Assembly (NCBI RefSeq): GCF_028128765.1
Contig: NZ_LBJG01000004.1
Span: 31,424 to 95,423, forward strand
Direction of reading: 5' to 3'
Source: Bradyrhizobium sp. CCBAU 51627
GTDB taxonomy: Bacteria; Pseudomonadota; Alphaproteobacteria; Rhizobiales; Xanthobacteraceae
Length of the DNA: 64,000 nucleotides
Shown here: positions 1 to 8,719 of the stretch, piece after piece
Layout: each line of letters opens with the position of its first letter
Numbering within the stretch: the first letter of the stretch is position 1
Made by a program: the position numbers and the translations under genes
The notes under the pieces: model-generated
What the model saw: the letters and a program-made list of their open reading frames with translations, nothing else
The model's database searches: none
What the model was told of the DNA's origin: nothing

Positions 1-1068
1 CTTGGGGCATTGCGGGCCTTTTCGGGCGGGGACCAGAAGGTAGAGCTGGCGCGGCTCGCGGTGATTTCGGAACAAGCCCCCGTCCAGCTATCGCCGCTGC
101 GCGAAAGCGATCTTGCCAGCTATCGAGCTCGGTTGGCGCCTCTGATCCGGTTGTTCGACCATTTCGATGTTATCCAGGCATATTCGACTGACGGCGCTTG
201 GCCGTTGCTGGCCCATCATCCCTATCTCGCGTATGAGCATGGAACCCTCAGGGCGATCCCGTTCCAGGATGACAGCCTCGGACGCTTGGCGAGGACGGTG
301 TTTCTCGGAGCCCAACACGTCCTGGTCACCAACATCGATTGTCTGTCGGCCGCGAGGCGGCTCGGAATCCCAAGCAGCCGCATTACACCTCTTCCGCACG
401 CATTCGACGACAAGAAGCTCGTGGAGTTCAAGAAGGCAAACCCGGCAATTCGTCCTCCCGACGACCGCATCTTGTTCTTTCATCCAGCCAGGCATGACTG
501 GCTGGACGCTGACCCCAGCCTGGTGAAGGGCAATGACAGGCTGATCCGGGCCTTCGCTACCGTCGCCCGCGAAGACAGCCGATTGCGACTGGCGATGATC
601 GCGTGGGGCCGCGATCTCCAGGCATCTCGCGAACTGGTGCGCAGCCTGGGTCTGGAAGGCAGGGTGCAGTGGATGGACCCGATGCGTAAACCCCAACTTT
701 GGCAAGCGTACCTGTCGAGTCACGCCGTGTTGGATCAGTTCGTTCTTCCATCCTTCGGGGGCATAACCTTCGAAGCCTTGGCGCTCGGAAGACCTGTGAT
801 CACCCATATAGATTCCGGTTCTGCCGCGGAGTTCTTTTCCCAGTCACCTCCGGTCCTGCAGGCTTCCAGCGACAACGAAATCGCCGTGGCGCTCCGCAGA
901 ATCGCATCGGATCCCGGCGACATGCAACAGCTCGGGGAGGCTGGCGCCACGTGGATCCAGCGCCTTCACTCCGCGAAACGGATTGTCGAACTGCAACTAC
1001 GTGCCTACCGGCAGTACCTCGCAGGTTCGCAGCCCATTGAGCCTTCGACGTCGAGGGAAGAGCTATAA
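1..1068 (+). CDS. Glycosyltransferase, GT-B fold (GT4-like), 5' end outside window
   Basis: Predicted to transfer a sugar from a nucleotide donor to a growing glycan at the cytoplasmic face of the inner membrane. The frame is open from base 1, so the N-terminus is missing; 355 residues are visible. The donor-binding half is recognisable: it opens with LFFHPARHDW near visible residue 158, and a GITFEALALGRPVI stretch near residue 255 matches the GT4 donor-site helix. No membrane span or signal peptide is visible. The next gene, also a glycosyltransferase, starts 51 bases downstream on the same strand, so both probably belong to one polysaccharide operon. Donor and acceptor cannot be told from sequence. 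The fold is fairly certain, the specificity unknown. Confidence 0.85.
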   Translation, partial: LGALRAFSGGDQKVELARLAVISEQAPVQLSPLRESDLASYRARLAPLIRLFDHFDVIQAYSTDGAWPLLAHHPYLAYEHGTLRAIPFQDDSLGRLARTVFLGAQHVLVTNIDCLSAARRLGIPSSRITPLPHAFDDKKLVEFKKANPAIRPPDDRILFFHPARHDWLDADPSLVKGNDRLIRAFATVAREDSRLRLAMIAWGRDLQASRELVRSLGLEGRVQWMDPMRKPQLWQAYLSSHAVLDQFVLPSFGGITFEALALGRPVITHIDSGSAAEFFSQSPPVLQASSDNEIAVALRRIASDPGDMQQLGEAGATWIQRLHSAKRIVELQLRAYRQYLAGSQPIEPSTSREEL

Positions 1069-1119
1069 ACTCGCAATTTGCCCTGCTGGCAATTGCGCGC
1101 AGATTGCTCGTCGGAATTC

Positions 1120-2256
1120 ATGAGAGTCCTTCACGGCCCCTTCAACATCGGCAATCAACCCTGGTCGCTCTCGCGGGCCGAGCGGCGTCGGGGCAGCGCC
1201 AGCGATCTTGTGGTACGAAGCGGAACCTGGCTTCGCTATCCCGCGGACCGAATTCTGAGCGACGACGCCGACAGCAGCTTCAAGAAATCGATGCGCAGCG
1301 CGATGTTCGGATTGTGGAGCCTCTTGCGATACGACGTGCTGCATTACTACTTCGGCGCAACGTTCCTCTATCCCGGATATTCGCTTTCGGATGAGGGCTA
1401 CCGTGCGCGCTTGTTTAGACGCTTGCTCACGACCGACCTCAGGTTCGCCAAGCTGCTACGCAAGAAGATCTTCATGACATTGCAAGGCTGCGACGTCAGG
1501 ATGGCGGCGAACGGCAATCTGCGCAATCAATGGACGATGTGCGCCAGCGGCCGTTGTTCGGCCTATGAGACCTGCGTCAACATTCTTGATGCCCGCCGAG
1601 GCTATCTCGTAGAGCATATCCTGCCGCTGTTCGATCGTGTGTTTTATCTAAATCCCGAGCTGGGACATTTCGTGCGCGACGGGCAGTTTCTACCCTACGC
1701 CAATGTCGAGATAGCCGCCTTTGCGCCGGATTATCCTTCATCGCAGGGCAGGCCCAGGATAGTTCATGCGCCAAGTGATGCGAGCATCAAGGGCACCAGC
1801 ATGATTCTGGATGCGCTGGAGCGTTTGAAATCGCGGTTCGATTTTGAGCTGATCCTTGTCGAGAAGAAGACGCACGAAGAGGCGATGGCCATCTATCGTT
1901 CGGCAGATCTCGCCATTGACCAGGTGCTTGCAGGCTGGTACGGCGGCTTCGCGGTTGAGATGATGGCTATGGGAAAGCCGGTGGCCTGCTACATCCGGGA
2001 AGACGATTTGAAATTCGTTCCTAAGGCCATGCGGGATGACCTTGCGATCTTGAATCTCGATCCTGGTCGGCTCGAGGATAATCTTGCGAGAATTCTCGAG
2101 CAGCGGAGCGAGTGGACGGAATTCGGAAAGCGCGCGCGGCGCTACGTGGAGCGTTGGCACGATCCTGATAAAATTGCAGCCGCTATGATCGCGGCGTACC
2201 GCCGCCCGGACAGCGCATTTGTGCTGACGGCGGACGCCCTCGAACCGGGTAATTGA
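1120..2256 (+). CDS. Glycosyltransferase-like protein of a surface polysaccharide cluster
   Basis: A 378-residue protein with a C-terminal half like GT4 glycosyltransferases: a binding-domain loop at RIVHAPSDASIKGTS near residue 216 and GGFAVEMMAMGKPVACY near residue 276. The ATG at 1120 (MRVLHGPFNI) is preferred over a TTG at 1078, because the extra residues look like read-through of the intergenic region. Four cysteines occur between about residues 123 and 151 (GCDVRM, CASGRCSAYETC), which is unusual for this fold and might bind a metal; that is inference. The stop is one base before the asparagine synthetase start, so translation is probably coupled. The substrate is unknown. Confidence 0.82.
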   Translation: MRVLHGPFNIGNQPWSLSRAERRRGSASDLVVRSGTWLRYPADRILSDDADSSFKKSMRSAMFGLWSLLRYDVLHYYFGATFLYPGYSLSDEGYRARLFRRLLTTDLRFAKLLRKKIFMTLQGCDVRMAANGNLRNQWTMCASGRCSAYETCVNILDARRGYLVEHILPLFDRVFYLNPELGHFVRDGQFLPYANVEIAAFAPDYPSSQGRPRIVHAPSDASIKGTSMILDALERLKSRFDFELILVEKKTHEEAMAIYRSADLAIDQVLAGWYGGFAVEMMAMGKPVACYIREDDLKFVPKAMRDDLAILNLDPGRLEDNLARILEQRSEWTEFGKRARRYVERWHDPDKIAAAMIAAYRRPDSAFVLTADALEPGN

Positions 2257-2257
2257 T

Positions 2258-4120
2258 ATGTGCGGCATCGCCGGCATTTTGCATTTCGGCTCGTGCGTCG
2301 ACGCGGACAGTCGCATACAGCGCATGACCGCGAGCATCGTGCACCGCGGTCCCGACGACTGCGGCTACCATTTGTCTTCGGACGTGGCGCTGGGCTTTCG
2401 TCGGCTCGCAATCGTTGATATTGCCACCGGTAATCAGCCGATGCCGAACGAGGACGGGCGGGTCTGGGTGGTCTTTAACGGTGAGATCTACAATCATCGT
2501 GAATTGAGACGGGAACTGCAGGCCGCCGGACATGTCTTCAAGACCGACCACTCCGACACCGAAGTGCTGGTTCACGGCTGGGAGCAATGGCAAGAAAGTT
2601 TGTTCGGGCGGCTCAATGGCATGTTCGCGTGTGCCATTTGGGACGAGAGCCAGCGTGAACTGGTGATTGCCCGCGATCGATACGGAATCAAGCCCGTCTA
2701 TCTCGCCAATCTGCCGAGCCAAGGCATCCTCTTCGGATCGGAGGTACGGGCACTGCTTGCGAGCGGATTGATCCGCAACGAGGTTGAGCCCTCGGCAACG
2801 CTTGAATACTTCACGCTGATGAATAACTGGGAAGGACGCACGCCTTTCCGCGGTGTTCGTCTCCTCAAGCCCGGAACGTTCGAACGGTTCACGGTCGGAC
2901 GGCGCTCCGGTGGTACCTACTGGTCCCCCGTCTACAAACGAACGCGTTCGCCAAGCCTCGCGCAGGCATCAACCGAATTCGCGGATATTCTGCAGAGCGC
3001 GCTCAGGCGGCAACTGGCCGCCGACGTGCCTGTCATGGCGTATCTGTCCGGCGGCATCGATAGCTCGGCCGTCACGTCGGGCGCTCATAAGATCGATCCG
3101 ATCGTCCGCGCTTACTCCTGCATTTTTGATCTTGAGAACGTAGGAGAAGACAGCTTTGTTGACGAACGCGAATTCTCGCGCGCGATAGCAGAGAAGCTGA
3201 ATATCGAGCGTACCGAATTCGTCGTCCCGCAGAATGCATTGGCCACCACCCTGGACGCTACCATTGCAGCGCTCGAATATCCCCGCATGGGGATGGCGTA
3301 TGTCAATTATCTGATCGCACAGCGGGTCGCCCAAGATGCCAAGGTTGTCCTTTCGGGGACTGGTGGTGACGAAGTGACCGGCGGATATGTCGGCAGATAC
3401 GCGATCGTGCCGAGGCGCCCGCCGCCGTCGATAGCGCATCGCATTCTCCAATGTGTGAGATCAGCGCTGGGACGAGGCCAATCGCCAAAAGATGGTTTGG
3501 CACTCTATCGGTCGTCCCTGAATGTTCCGATCGTAGCTGCTCGGATCAAGGAGGCCTTCACGCCCGAGTTCTTGCGGGCGGCAGATGGCTTTGATCCGCT
3601 CACTGCAATCGGGCGAGCCATAGAGGGCGCTCCGTCGAAAGATCCCTGGGACGTCGTCATGCATGTCGATTTGACGACCTACCTTCCGGGTCTATTGTCC
3701 CTGGAAGACAAGTTGTCCATGGCGCACTCTCTCGAGGCGAGAGTTCCGCTCCTTGACAATGAGCTTGTCGATTACCTGTTCGACGTCGATTGGAAGCTGT
3801 TGTCGGACGGCATCACGGGCAAGATCTTGTTTCGTGAGGCCGTCCGGCCCCTCGTTCCCGATATGATCTATCGGAAGCCGAAGATGGGATTTGGTCCTCC
3901 GGACGCTTCTTGGTACAGGGGAGCTCTTCGTTCCTGGATCGAGGACCAACTGTCCGAATCTCGAATTGAGCGGCGAGGCATACTCCAGTACGGCTACGTG
4001 CGGGGGATATTGAACGAGCATTTCGAGGGGAAGGCGAACCATGTTGCCCTGATCTGGTGCCTTCTCAGCTTCGAGTCGTGGTGCAAGCAATACAACGCCT
4101 ATGGTGGCGCGCTCCACTAA
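2258..4120 (+). CDS. asnB: Asparagine synthetase-type glutamine amidotransferase
   Basis: A 620-residue class II amidotransferase: the N-terminal domain releases ammonia from glutamine, and the C-terminal ATP-pyrophosphatase domain adenylates a carboxylate and amidates it. The nucleophile Cys2 is in MCGIAGI; RGPDDCGYH and FNGEIYNH follow in the glutaminase domain. The PP-loop YLSGGIDSSAVTS is near residue 262 and GTGGDEV near 367. Length is normal for AsnB. It sits tightly between a glycosyltransferase and a methyltransferase. In such clusters AsnB relatives (for example WbpS types) are proposed to convert sugar uronic acids to uronamides, and genes for an aminuronic acid nucleotide lie downstream (6183-8719). 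Amidation of a glycan is therefore inferred here; ordinary asparagine synthesis cannot be excluded. Confidence 0.92.
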   Translation: MCGIAGILHFGSCVDADSRIQRMTASIVHRGPDDCGYHLSSDVALGFRRLAIVDIATGNQPMPNEDGRVWVVFNGEIYNHRELRRELQAAGHVFKTDHSDTEVLVHGWEQWQESLFGRLNGMFACAIWDESQRELVIARDRYGIKPVYLANLPSQGILFGSEVRALLASGLIRNEVEPSATLEYFTLMNNWEGRTPFRGVRLLKPGTFERFTVGRRSGGTYWSPVYKRTRSPSLAQASTEFADILQSALRRQLAADVPVMAYLSGGIDSSAVTSGAHKIDPIVRAYSCIFDLENVGEDSFVDEREFSRAIAEKLNIERTEFVVPQNALATTLDATIAALEYPRMGMAYVNYLIAQRVAQDAKVVLSGTGGDEVTGGYVGRYAIVPRRPPPSIAHRILQCVRSALGRGQSPKDGLALYRSSLNVPIVAARIKEAFTPEFLRAADGFDPLTAIGRAIEGAPSKDPWDVVMHVDLTTYLPGLLSLEDKLSMAHSLEARVPLLDNELVDYLFDVDWKLLSDGITGKILFREAVRPLVPDMIYRKPKMGFGPPDASWYRGALRSWIEDQLSESRIERRGILQYGYVRGILNEHFEGKANHVALIWCLLSFESWCKQYNAYGGALH

Positions 4121-4144
4121 TTGCAATTTCGGGAAATTCTACTC

Positions 4145-5269
4145 ATGCGAACGGTTAGCCAGCACCTTCTCCGTCCGAGCGGAAAAGAGCTTCAGTTGGA
4201 AGTCTTCACCGAGCAGGAAGGCCATGTGATCGAAGGCATCCTTCGGACGCCTGATCGCTCCCTGTGGTATCCGATCTTCCAGGGCGTGCCGTGTTTCCTG
4301 AGCGGACCTATGCAGCCCGATCTGACGGAGTTTTGCGCGCGCCACGGCTTGCAGAAGCCAGCGGCGCCGCCAAGCCGGCCCGAAGCACGCGAGCAAGCCA
4401 AAACCAACCAGACTTTCTCGGACAAATGGCGCCGTTTCAAGCAGTACGGGCTGCAACCGGAGCACAAGGAGTTCCTGTTCGGCTGGTACTGCAAGAAGTT
4501 GGGCGTGCCGGATTTGGCCGCGCTCAAGGAATTCTATGGTAGCAAAAGGCGCGTCCTGGAAGTCGGACCTGGCTCTGGCTTCAACACCAGGTTCATCGCG
4601 GAGAATTGCCCTGGGGAGGTGTTCGCCCTTGACGTATCGGATGCAGCGCTGACGACGTTTGAGAACACACGGGACTTGAACAATTGTTCTGTCGTGCAAG
4701 CCGATCTCATGGAGGCCCCGTTCGAGGACAACACGTTCGACTTCATCATTGCCGATGGCGTGCTGCATCACACCCCGAACACCAGATCGGCCGTTGAGGC
4801 CCTTTACCGGAAGGTGCGGCCGGGCGGGCAGTTCTTTTTCTACGTTTATCGGAAGATGGGCGCCGTGCGCGTGTTCAGCGATGACTACGTGCGCCAAAAC
4901 TTCATGCCGCTCTCGCCCGAGGAGTGCTACGCGGCGTGTGAGGGGATCACGGATCTCGGCCGGGAATTGTCTCGACTTAACGCAACGATCACCCTCGAGA
5001 AGCCGATTCCGGTGCTCGGAATTCCCGCTGGAACGCACAACGTTCAGCGATTGTTTTACTACAATTTCCTGAAGTGCTTCTGGAACGAAGCCTTCGACTA
5101 CGAAACGAACAACATGGTCAATTTCGATTGGTACCATCCGCACAATGCTTGGCAGCACACGAACGATGAGGTCGAGGGTTGGTTGAAAGAGCTAGGAGTG
5201 AAGACGTATGCCTTCAACGATGCGAACCCAAACGGCATCTCCGTTCTGCTGACCAAGCCAGCGGCCTGA
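4145..5269 (+). CDS. Class I SAM-dependent methyltransferase with Trm112-like N-terminal segment
   Basis: A 374-residue protein. Residues 1-55 resemble the short Trm112-like domain often fused to methyltransferases of polysaccharide clusters (LLRPSG...PIFQGVPCFL). The Rossmann SAM-binding motif I, VLEVGPGSGFN, is near residue 137; the acidic residue of strand 2 is in FALDVSDAAL; motif IV-like ADGVLHHTPN is near 203. The ATG at 4145 was chosen over a TTG at 4121. It lies 24 bases after asnB and 7 bases before the next gene, so it is an internal member of the glycan operon. It probably methylates a sugar or a glycan precursor; whether the target is O, N or C cannot be read from sequence. Confidence 0.88.
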   Translation: MRTVSQHLLRPSGKELQLEVFTEQEGHVIEGILRTPDRSLWYPIFQGVPCFLSGPMQPDLTEFCARHGLQKPAAPPSRPEAREQAKTNQTFSDKWRRFKQYGLQPEHKEFLFGWYCKKLGVPDLAALKEFYGSKRRVLEVGPGSGFNTRFIAENCPGEVFALDVSDAALTTFENTRDLNNCSVVQADLMEAPFEDNTFDFIIADGVLHHTPNTRSAVEALYRKVRPGGQFFFYVYRKMGAVRVFSDDYVRQNFMPLSPEECYAACEGITDLGRELSRLNATITLEKPIPVLGIPAGTHNVQRLFYYNFLKCFWNEAFDYETNNMVNFDWYHPHNAWQHTNDEVEGWLKELGVKTYAFNDANPNGISVLLTKPAA

Positions 5270-5276
5270 TACGAGC

Positions 5277-6161
5277 ATGCGGATCTTGTTGACCGGCAGC
5301 ACCGGCTTTGTCGGCTCCGCCCTCGGCGCGCGGTTGGTGGCCGAAGGTCATGAGCTGTTCTGCGTATGCCGGCCGGGAACGTCGGTTGGCTTCGGCACGA
5401 AGATCGCCTGGGACGGCACGAAGGCGATCGAGCCTGACACGTTTCCAAAAACCGTCGACGCGGTGATCCACGCGGCGCAGTCGCGCAACTACCGTCAGTT
5501 CCCCGCGGATTGTCGAGAGATGTTTCTTGTCAACGTCGGAATGACGATGCTGTTGCTGGAATGGGCGGCTCGAGCTTCCGTCAAGCAATTCTGCCTGCTG
5601 TCCTCCGGTGCGGTATATGAACCGTTCGCGGCTGCATTGCGGGAGGATGCCGCACTGGCTCCGAGCGGTTTCCTCGGTGCAAGCAAGCTCGCGCCTGAAA
5701 TTCTCGCGAAGCCGTTCTCCAGCTTGTTCGCCACGACTGTCCTGCGGTTGTTCTTTCCTTACGGTCCCGGACAACGCGATCGGCTCATACCGGATTTGAT
5801 CCGCCGTGTTCGATGCGGCAAGGCCGTTCGGCTCGCGGGAAACGAAGACGGCATTCGCCTCGCGCCCACGTTCATCGACGATATCGTAGACGTTATTCTT
5901 GCGAGTGTCGCTTCGTCTTGGACAGAAACACTGAATGTAGCCACGCCGGAGACCCTCTCGATTCGACAGATTGCCGATGCCATCGGCCAGCATTTGCAGG
6001 TCGAACCGAAGTTTGAGATCGTAGATGTTCCAGCAGCGGATATCGTTCCCGACCTGAGCCGTCTCGCTTCGCGATACGAATTGAAGAGGTTTACCTCCTT
6101 TGAGGAAGGTTTGCGGAAGATATTGGCTTCGGAAGAAACGCATTCTGCCGGACTGTCGTGA
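5277..6161 (+). CDS. NAD-dependent epimerase/dehydratase-like SDR lacking the catalytic Tyr
   Basis: A 294-residue extended short-chain dehydrogenase/reductase-like protein. The NAD-binding glycine motif LTGSTGFVGS is at residues 5-14. LLSSGAVYEP holds the usual Ser region near residue 108. Where the family has YxxxK, this protein has FLGASK at 132-137: Lys137 is kept but the tyrosine position is Leu133. It may therefore be an atypical reductase or a binding or regulatory protein rather than a normal epimerase. The C-terminal substrate domain is present (RLAPTFIDDIVDVI). It starts 7 bases after the methyltransferase and ends 21 bases before wecB, so it belongs to the nucleotide-sugar operon. 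Substrate unknown. Confidence 0.85.
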   Translation: MRILLTGSTGFVGSALGARLVAEGHELFCVCRPGTSVGFGTKIAWDGTKAIEPDTFPKTVDAVIHAAQSRNYRQFPADCREMFLVNVGMTMLLLEWAARASVKQFCLLSSGAVYEPFAAALREDAALAPSGFLGASKLAPEILAKPFSSLFATTVLRLFFPYGPGQRDRLIPDLIRRVRCGKAVRLAGNEDGIRLAPTFIDDIVDVILASVASSWTETLNVATPETLSIRQIADAIGQHLQVEPKFEIVDVPAADIVPDLSRLASRYELKRFTSFEEGLRKILASEETHSAGLS

Positions 6162-6182
6162 CAAACCGTTTGAGCCGAGCCC

Positions 6183-7235
6183 ATGGCCCTTAAAGTCCTC
6201 ACCATCGTCGGCGCGCGGCCGCAGTTCATCAAGGCGGCGACGGTCAGCCGCGCCATCCGGGAGACGAGCGGGCTGTCCGAAATCATGGTTCATACCGGGC
6301 AGCATTTCGACGCCGACATGTCTGACGTATTCTTCGAGGAGTTGGGGATTCCGAAGCCGCAGTACCACCTCGATATCAACGGCGGCGGCCATGGCGAAAT
6401 GACCGGGCGGATGCTGATGGCGATCGAGCCGATCCTTCAGTCGGAGAAGCCCGACTGGGTTGTCGTCTACGGCGACACCAATTCGACCTTGGCCGGATCA
6501 TTGGCGGCGGCCAAGTTGCACATTCCCGTCGCTCACGTCGAGGCGGGCCTGCGCTCGTTCAACCGTCGCATGCCGGAAGAAATCAACCGGCTTGTTACGG
6601 ACCATCTGTCGATACTGCACCTCTGTCCCACGACTACCGCGGTTGCGAATCTTGCAGCCGAGGGGGTCACCAAGGGCGTACATCACATCGGAGATGTGAT
6701 GTACGATGCGACCTTGTTCGCGATCGGCAAGGCCGAACGGAGTTCAACGATCCTCTCGAAGCTGGGTCTCAAACCCGACGCGTATGCACTCGCGACGGTC
6801 CATCGTGCAGAGAATACCGACGATCCACGGCAGTTGCGTGCGGTTGTAGAGTTTCTCCGGGAAAAATCGCGCAGGCTGCCGGTGGTGATACCGCTCCACC
6901 CTCGAACGCGTTTGGCGGCAACCCGAATGGGAGTGGATCTGAATGGCCTTCAAGTCATCAGGCCTCTCGGCTACGTCGACATGGCAAAGCTGCTGCATCA
7001 CGCCGTGGAGCTGTATACCGATTCCGGAGGACTTCAGAAGGAGGCCTATTTCCACCGCGTGCCCTGCGTCACGCTGCGGGACGAAACCGAGTGGACGGAG
7101 ACGGTCGAGCATGGCTGGAACCGGCTCTGGCGAGGGGCGGATTTTCTGGATCGGAAGGACATTGATGAATACGGGCAGGGCCGGGCGGCTTTCAAGGTGG
7201 TCGATTTGCTTCGAGGCGCAGCAGTGGCCCGCTAG
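6183..7235 (+). CDS. wecB: UDP-N-acetylglucosamine 2-epimerase (non-hydrolysing)
   Basis: A 350-residue cytoplasmic enzyme of the WecB/WbpI family, which interconverts UDP-GlcNAc and UDP-ManNAc or the corresponding UDP-aminouronates. Family landmarks: GARPQFIKA at residues 10-18, VEAGLRSFNRRMPEE near 118, RAENTDDP near 207, HPRTR near 240, and DSGGLQKEAY near 279. Length is slightly short of the usual 370-380. The dehydrogenase gene lies 179 bases downstream. Because that dehydrogenase looks like the WbpA type, the real order may be oxidation first and epimerisation second, giving a ManNAcA-type sugar. The family is certain; the exact UDP-sugar substrate is inferred. Confidence 0.92.
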   Translation: MALKVLTIVGARPQFIKAATVSRAIRETSGLSEIMVHTGQHFDADMSDVFFEELGIPKPQYHLDINGGGHGEMTGRMLMAIEPILQSEKPDWVVVYGDTNSTLAGSLAAAKLHIPVAHVEAGLRSFNRRMPEEINRLVTDHLSILHLCPTTTAVANLAAEGVTKGVHHIGDVMYDATLFAIGKAERSSTILSKLGLKPDAYALATVHRAENTDDPRQLRAVVEFLREKSRRLPVVIPLHPRTRLAATRMGVDLNGLQVIRPLGYVDMAKLLHHAVELYTDSGGLQKEAYFHRVPCVTLRDETEWTETVEHGWNRLWRGADFLDRKDIDEYGQGRAAFKVVDLLRGAAVAR

Positions 7236-7414
7236 CGTCGAGGCGGGACGGTGGCCTCTTAGGGCCGCGCCAGCCGTCTGGGCGCTTGTGGATCCGACCC
7301 AACGGGTTTATGCAGCGGCCGCATCGTTGTCGCACGGCGCGTGAAATCAAGTCAGAATCTAACGAGTGATTTCCCCATCGTGGATCTCATTCTTGGTGAA
7401 CCAGGGGCTCCGAG

Positions 7415-8719
7415 ATGAAAGTTGAACTGATCGACAAGCTGGACAGCAAGACCGCCCGCATCGGCATCGTGGGCCTGGGCTATGTCGGCTTGCCCCTCAT
7501 GCTTCGATATTGCGAGGTCGGCTACAAGGTCATCGGCTTCGATATCGACCAGTCCAAGGTTGACTCGCTCAAGGCGGGCAATTCCTACATCGAGCACATA
7601 TCGAGCGGCAGCATCAGGCGCGCGACCGAACTCGGCTTCGAGCCTACCACCGACTTTTCCCGCGCCAAGGAGGTCGACGCTCTCATCCTGTGCGTTCCGA
7701 CGCCGCTTAACAAATATCGCGAGCCTGATCTCAGCTTCGTGCTCAACACGACCGAATCGCTGGTGCCTCACTTGCACAAAGGAATGGTGTTGTCGCTTGA
7801 AAGCACGACCTATCCCGGCACCACGGAGGAGGAGCTGAAGCCACGGATCGAGAGTCGAGGGTTCAAGGTCGGCACCGATATCTTCCTGGTGTTTTCGCCC
7901 GAACGCGAGGACCCAGGCAACCAGCATTTCACGACCCGCTCGATCCCGAAGGTCTGCGGCGGCTGCACGCCGGCGTGTCTGGAGGCGGGCATCGCGCTCT
8001 ATCGTCAGGTGATCGACAAGGTCGTCCCGGTGAGTTCGACCCAGGCGGCCGAGCTGACGAAGCTGCTCGAGAACATCCATCGATCGGTGAACATCGGCCT
8101 CGCCAACGAGATGAAGATGGTCGCCGACAGGATGGGGATCGATATTCACGAGGTGATCCGGGCCGCGGCGACCAAGCCCTTCGGCTTCGTGCCCTATTAT
8201 CCCGGCCCGGGCATCGGCGGCCACTGCATCCCGATCGATCCGTTCTACTTGACCTGGAAGGCGCGTGAGTATGGCATGCACACGCGTTTCATCGAGCTTG
8301 CCGGCGAGATCAACTCCTCGATGCCGGACTACGTGGTCTCGAAAATTTCGCTCGCGCTCAATCAGCGCAACAAGTCGATCAATGGCAGCTCCATTCTGGT
8401 GCTCGGCATCGCCTACAAGAAGAATGTCGACGACGTTCGTGAATCGCCCTCGGTGCTCCTCATGGAGCGTCTTCGAGATCTCGGCGCGCGCATTTCGTAT
8501 AGCGATCCGCACGTGGCTTCGTTCCCCAAGATGCGGGCGCACTCCTTCGATCTGGCCAGCGTGCCGCTGACTTCGGACAATCTCAAACAGTTCGACTGCG
8601 TCCTGCTTGCGACCGATCACGACAAGTTCGATTATGAGCTGATCTGCAAGGAAGCGTCGCTGCTCGTCGATTGTCGCGGAAAGTTCCTTCAGCCGGCGGA
8701 CAACATCGTGCGCGCTTGA
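7415..8719 (+). CDS. Nucleotide-sugar dehydrogenase, probable UDP-N-acetylhexosamine 6-dehydrogenase
   Basis: A 434-residue NAD-dependent dehydrogenase oxidising C6 of a UDP-HexNAc to the uronic acid in two steps. The Rossmann motif [11 protein letters not shown] is near residue 18. The catalytic cysteine is Cys271 in [11 protein letters not shown]. The stretch [10 protein letters not shown] near residue 163 matches the WbpA/TviB branch (UDP-GlcNAc oxidation) better than the WecC branch (UDP-ManNAc oxidation). The C-terminal domain has [17 protein letters not shown] near 329. With the WecB-type epimerase just upstream it would supply an N-acetylated aminuronic acid. Its 3' end overlaps the convergent membrane-protein gene by 31 bases. 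Confidence 0.92.
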   Translation: MKVELIDKLDSKTARIGIVGLGYVGLPLMLRYCEVGYKVIGFDIDQSKVDSLKAGNSYIEHISSGSIRRATELGFEPTTDFSRAKEVDALILCVPTPLNKYREPDLSFVLNTTESLVPHLHKGMVLSLESTTYPGTTEEELKPRIESRGFKVGTDIFLVFSPEREDPGNQHFTTRSIPKVCGGCTPACLEAGIALYRQVIDKVVPVSSTQAAELTKLLENIHRSVNIGLANEMKMVADRMGIDIHEVIRAAATKPFGFVPYYPGPGIGGHCIPIDPFYLTWKAREYGMHTRFIELAGEINSSMPDYVVSKISLALNQRNKSINGSSILVLGIAYKKNVDDVRESPSVLLMERLRDLGARISYSDPHVASFPKMRAHSFDLASVPLTSDNLKQFDCVLLATDHDKFDYELICKEASLLVDCRGKFLQPADNIVRA

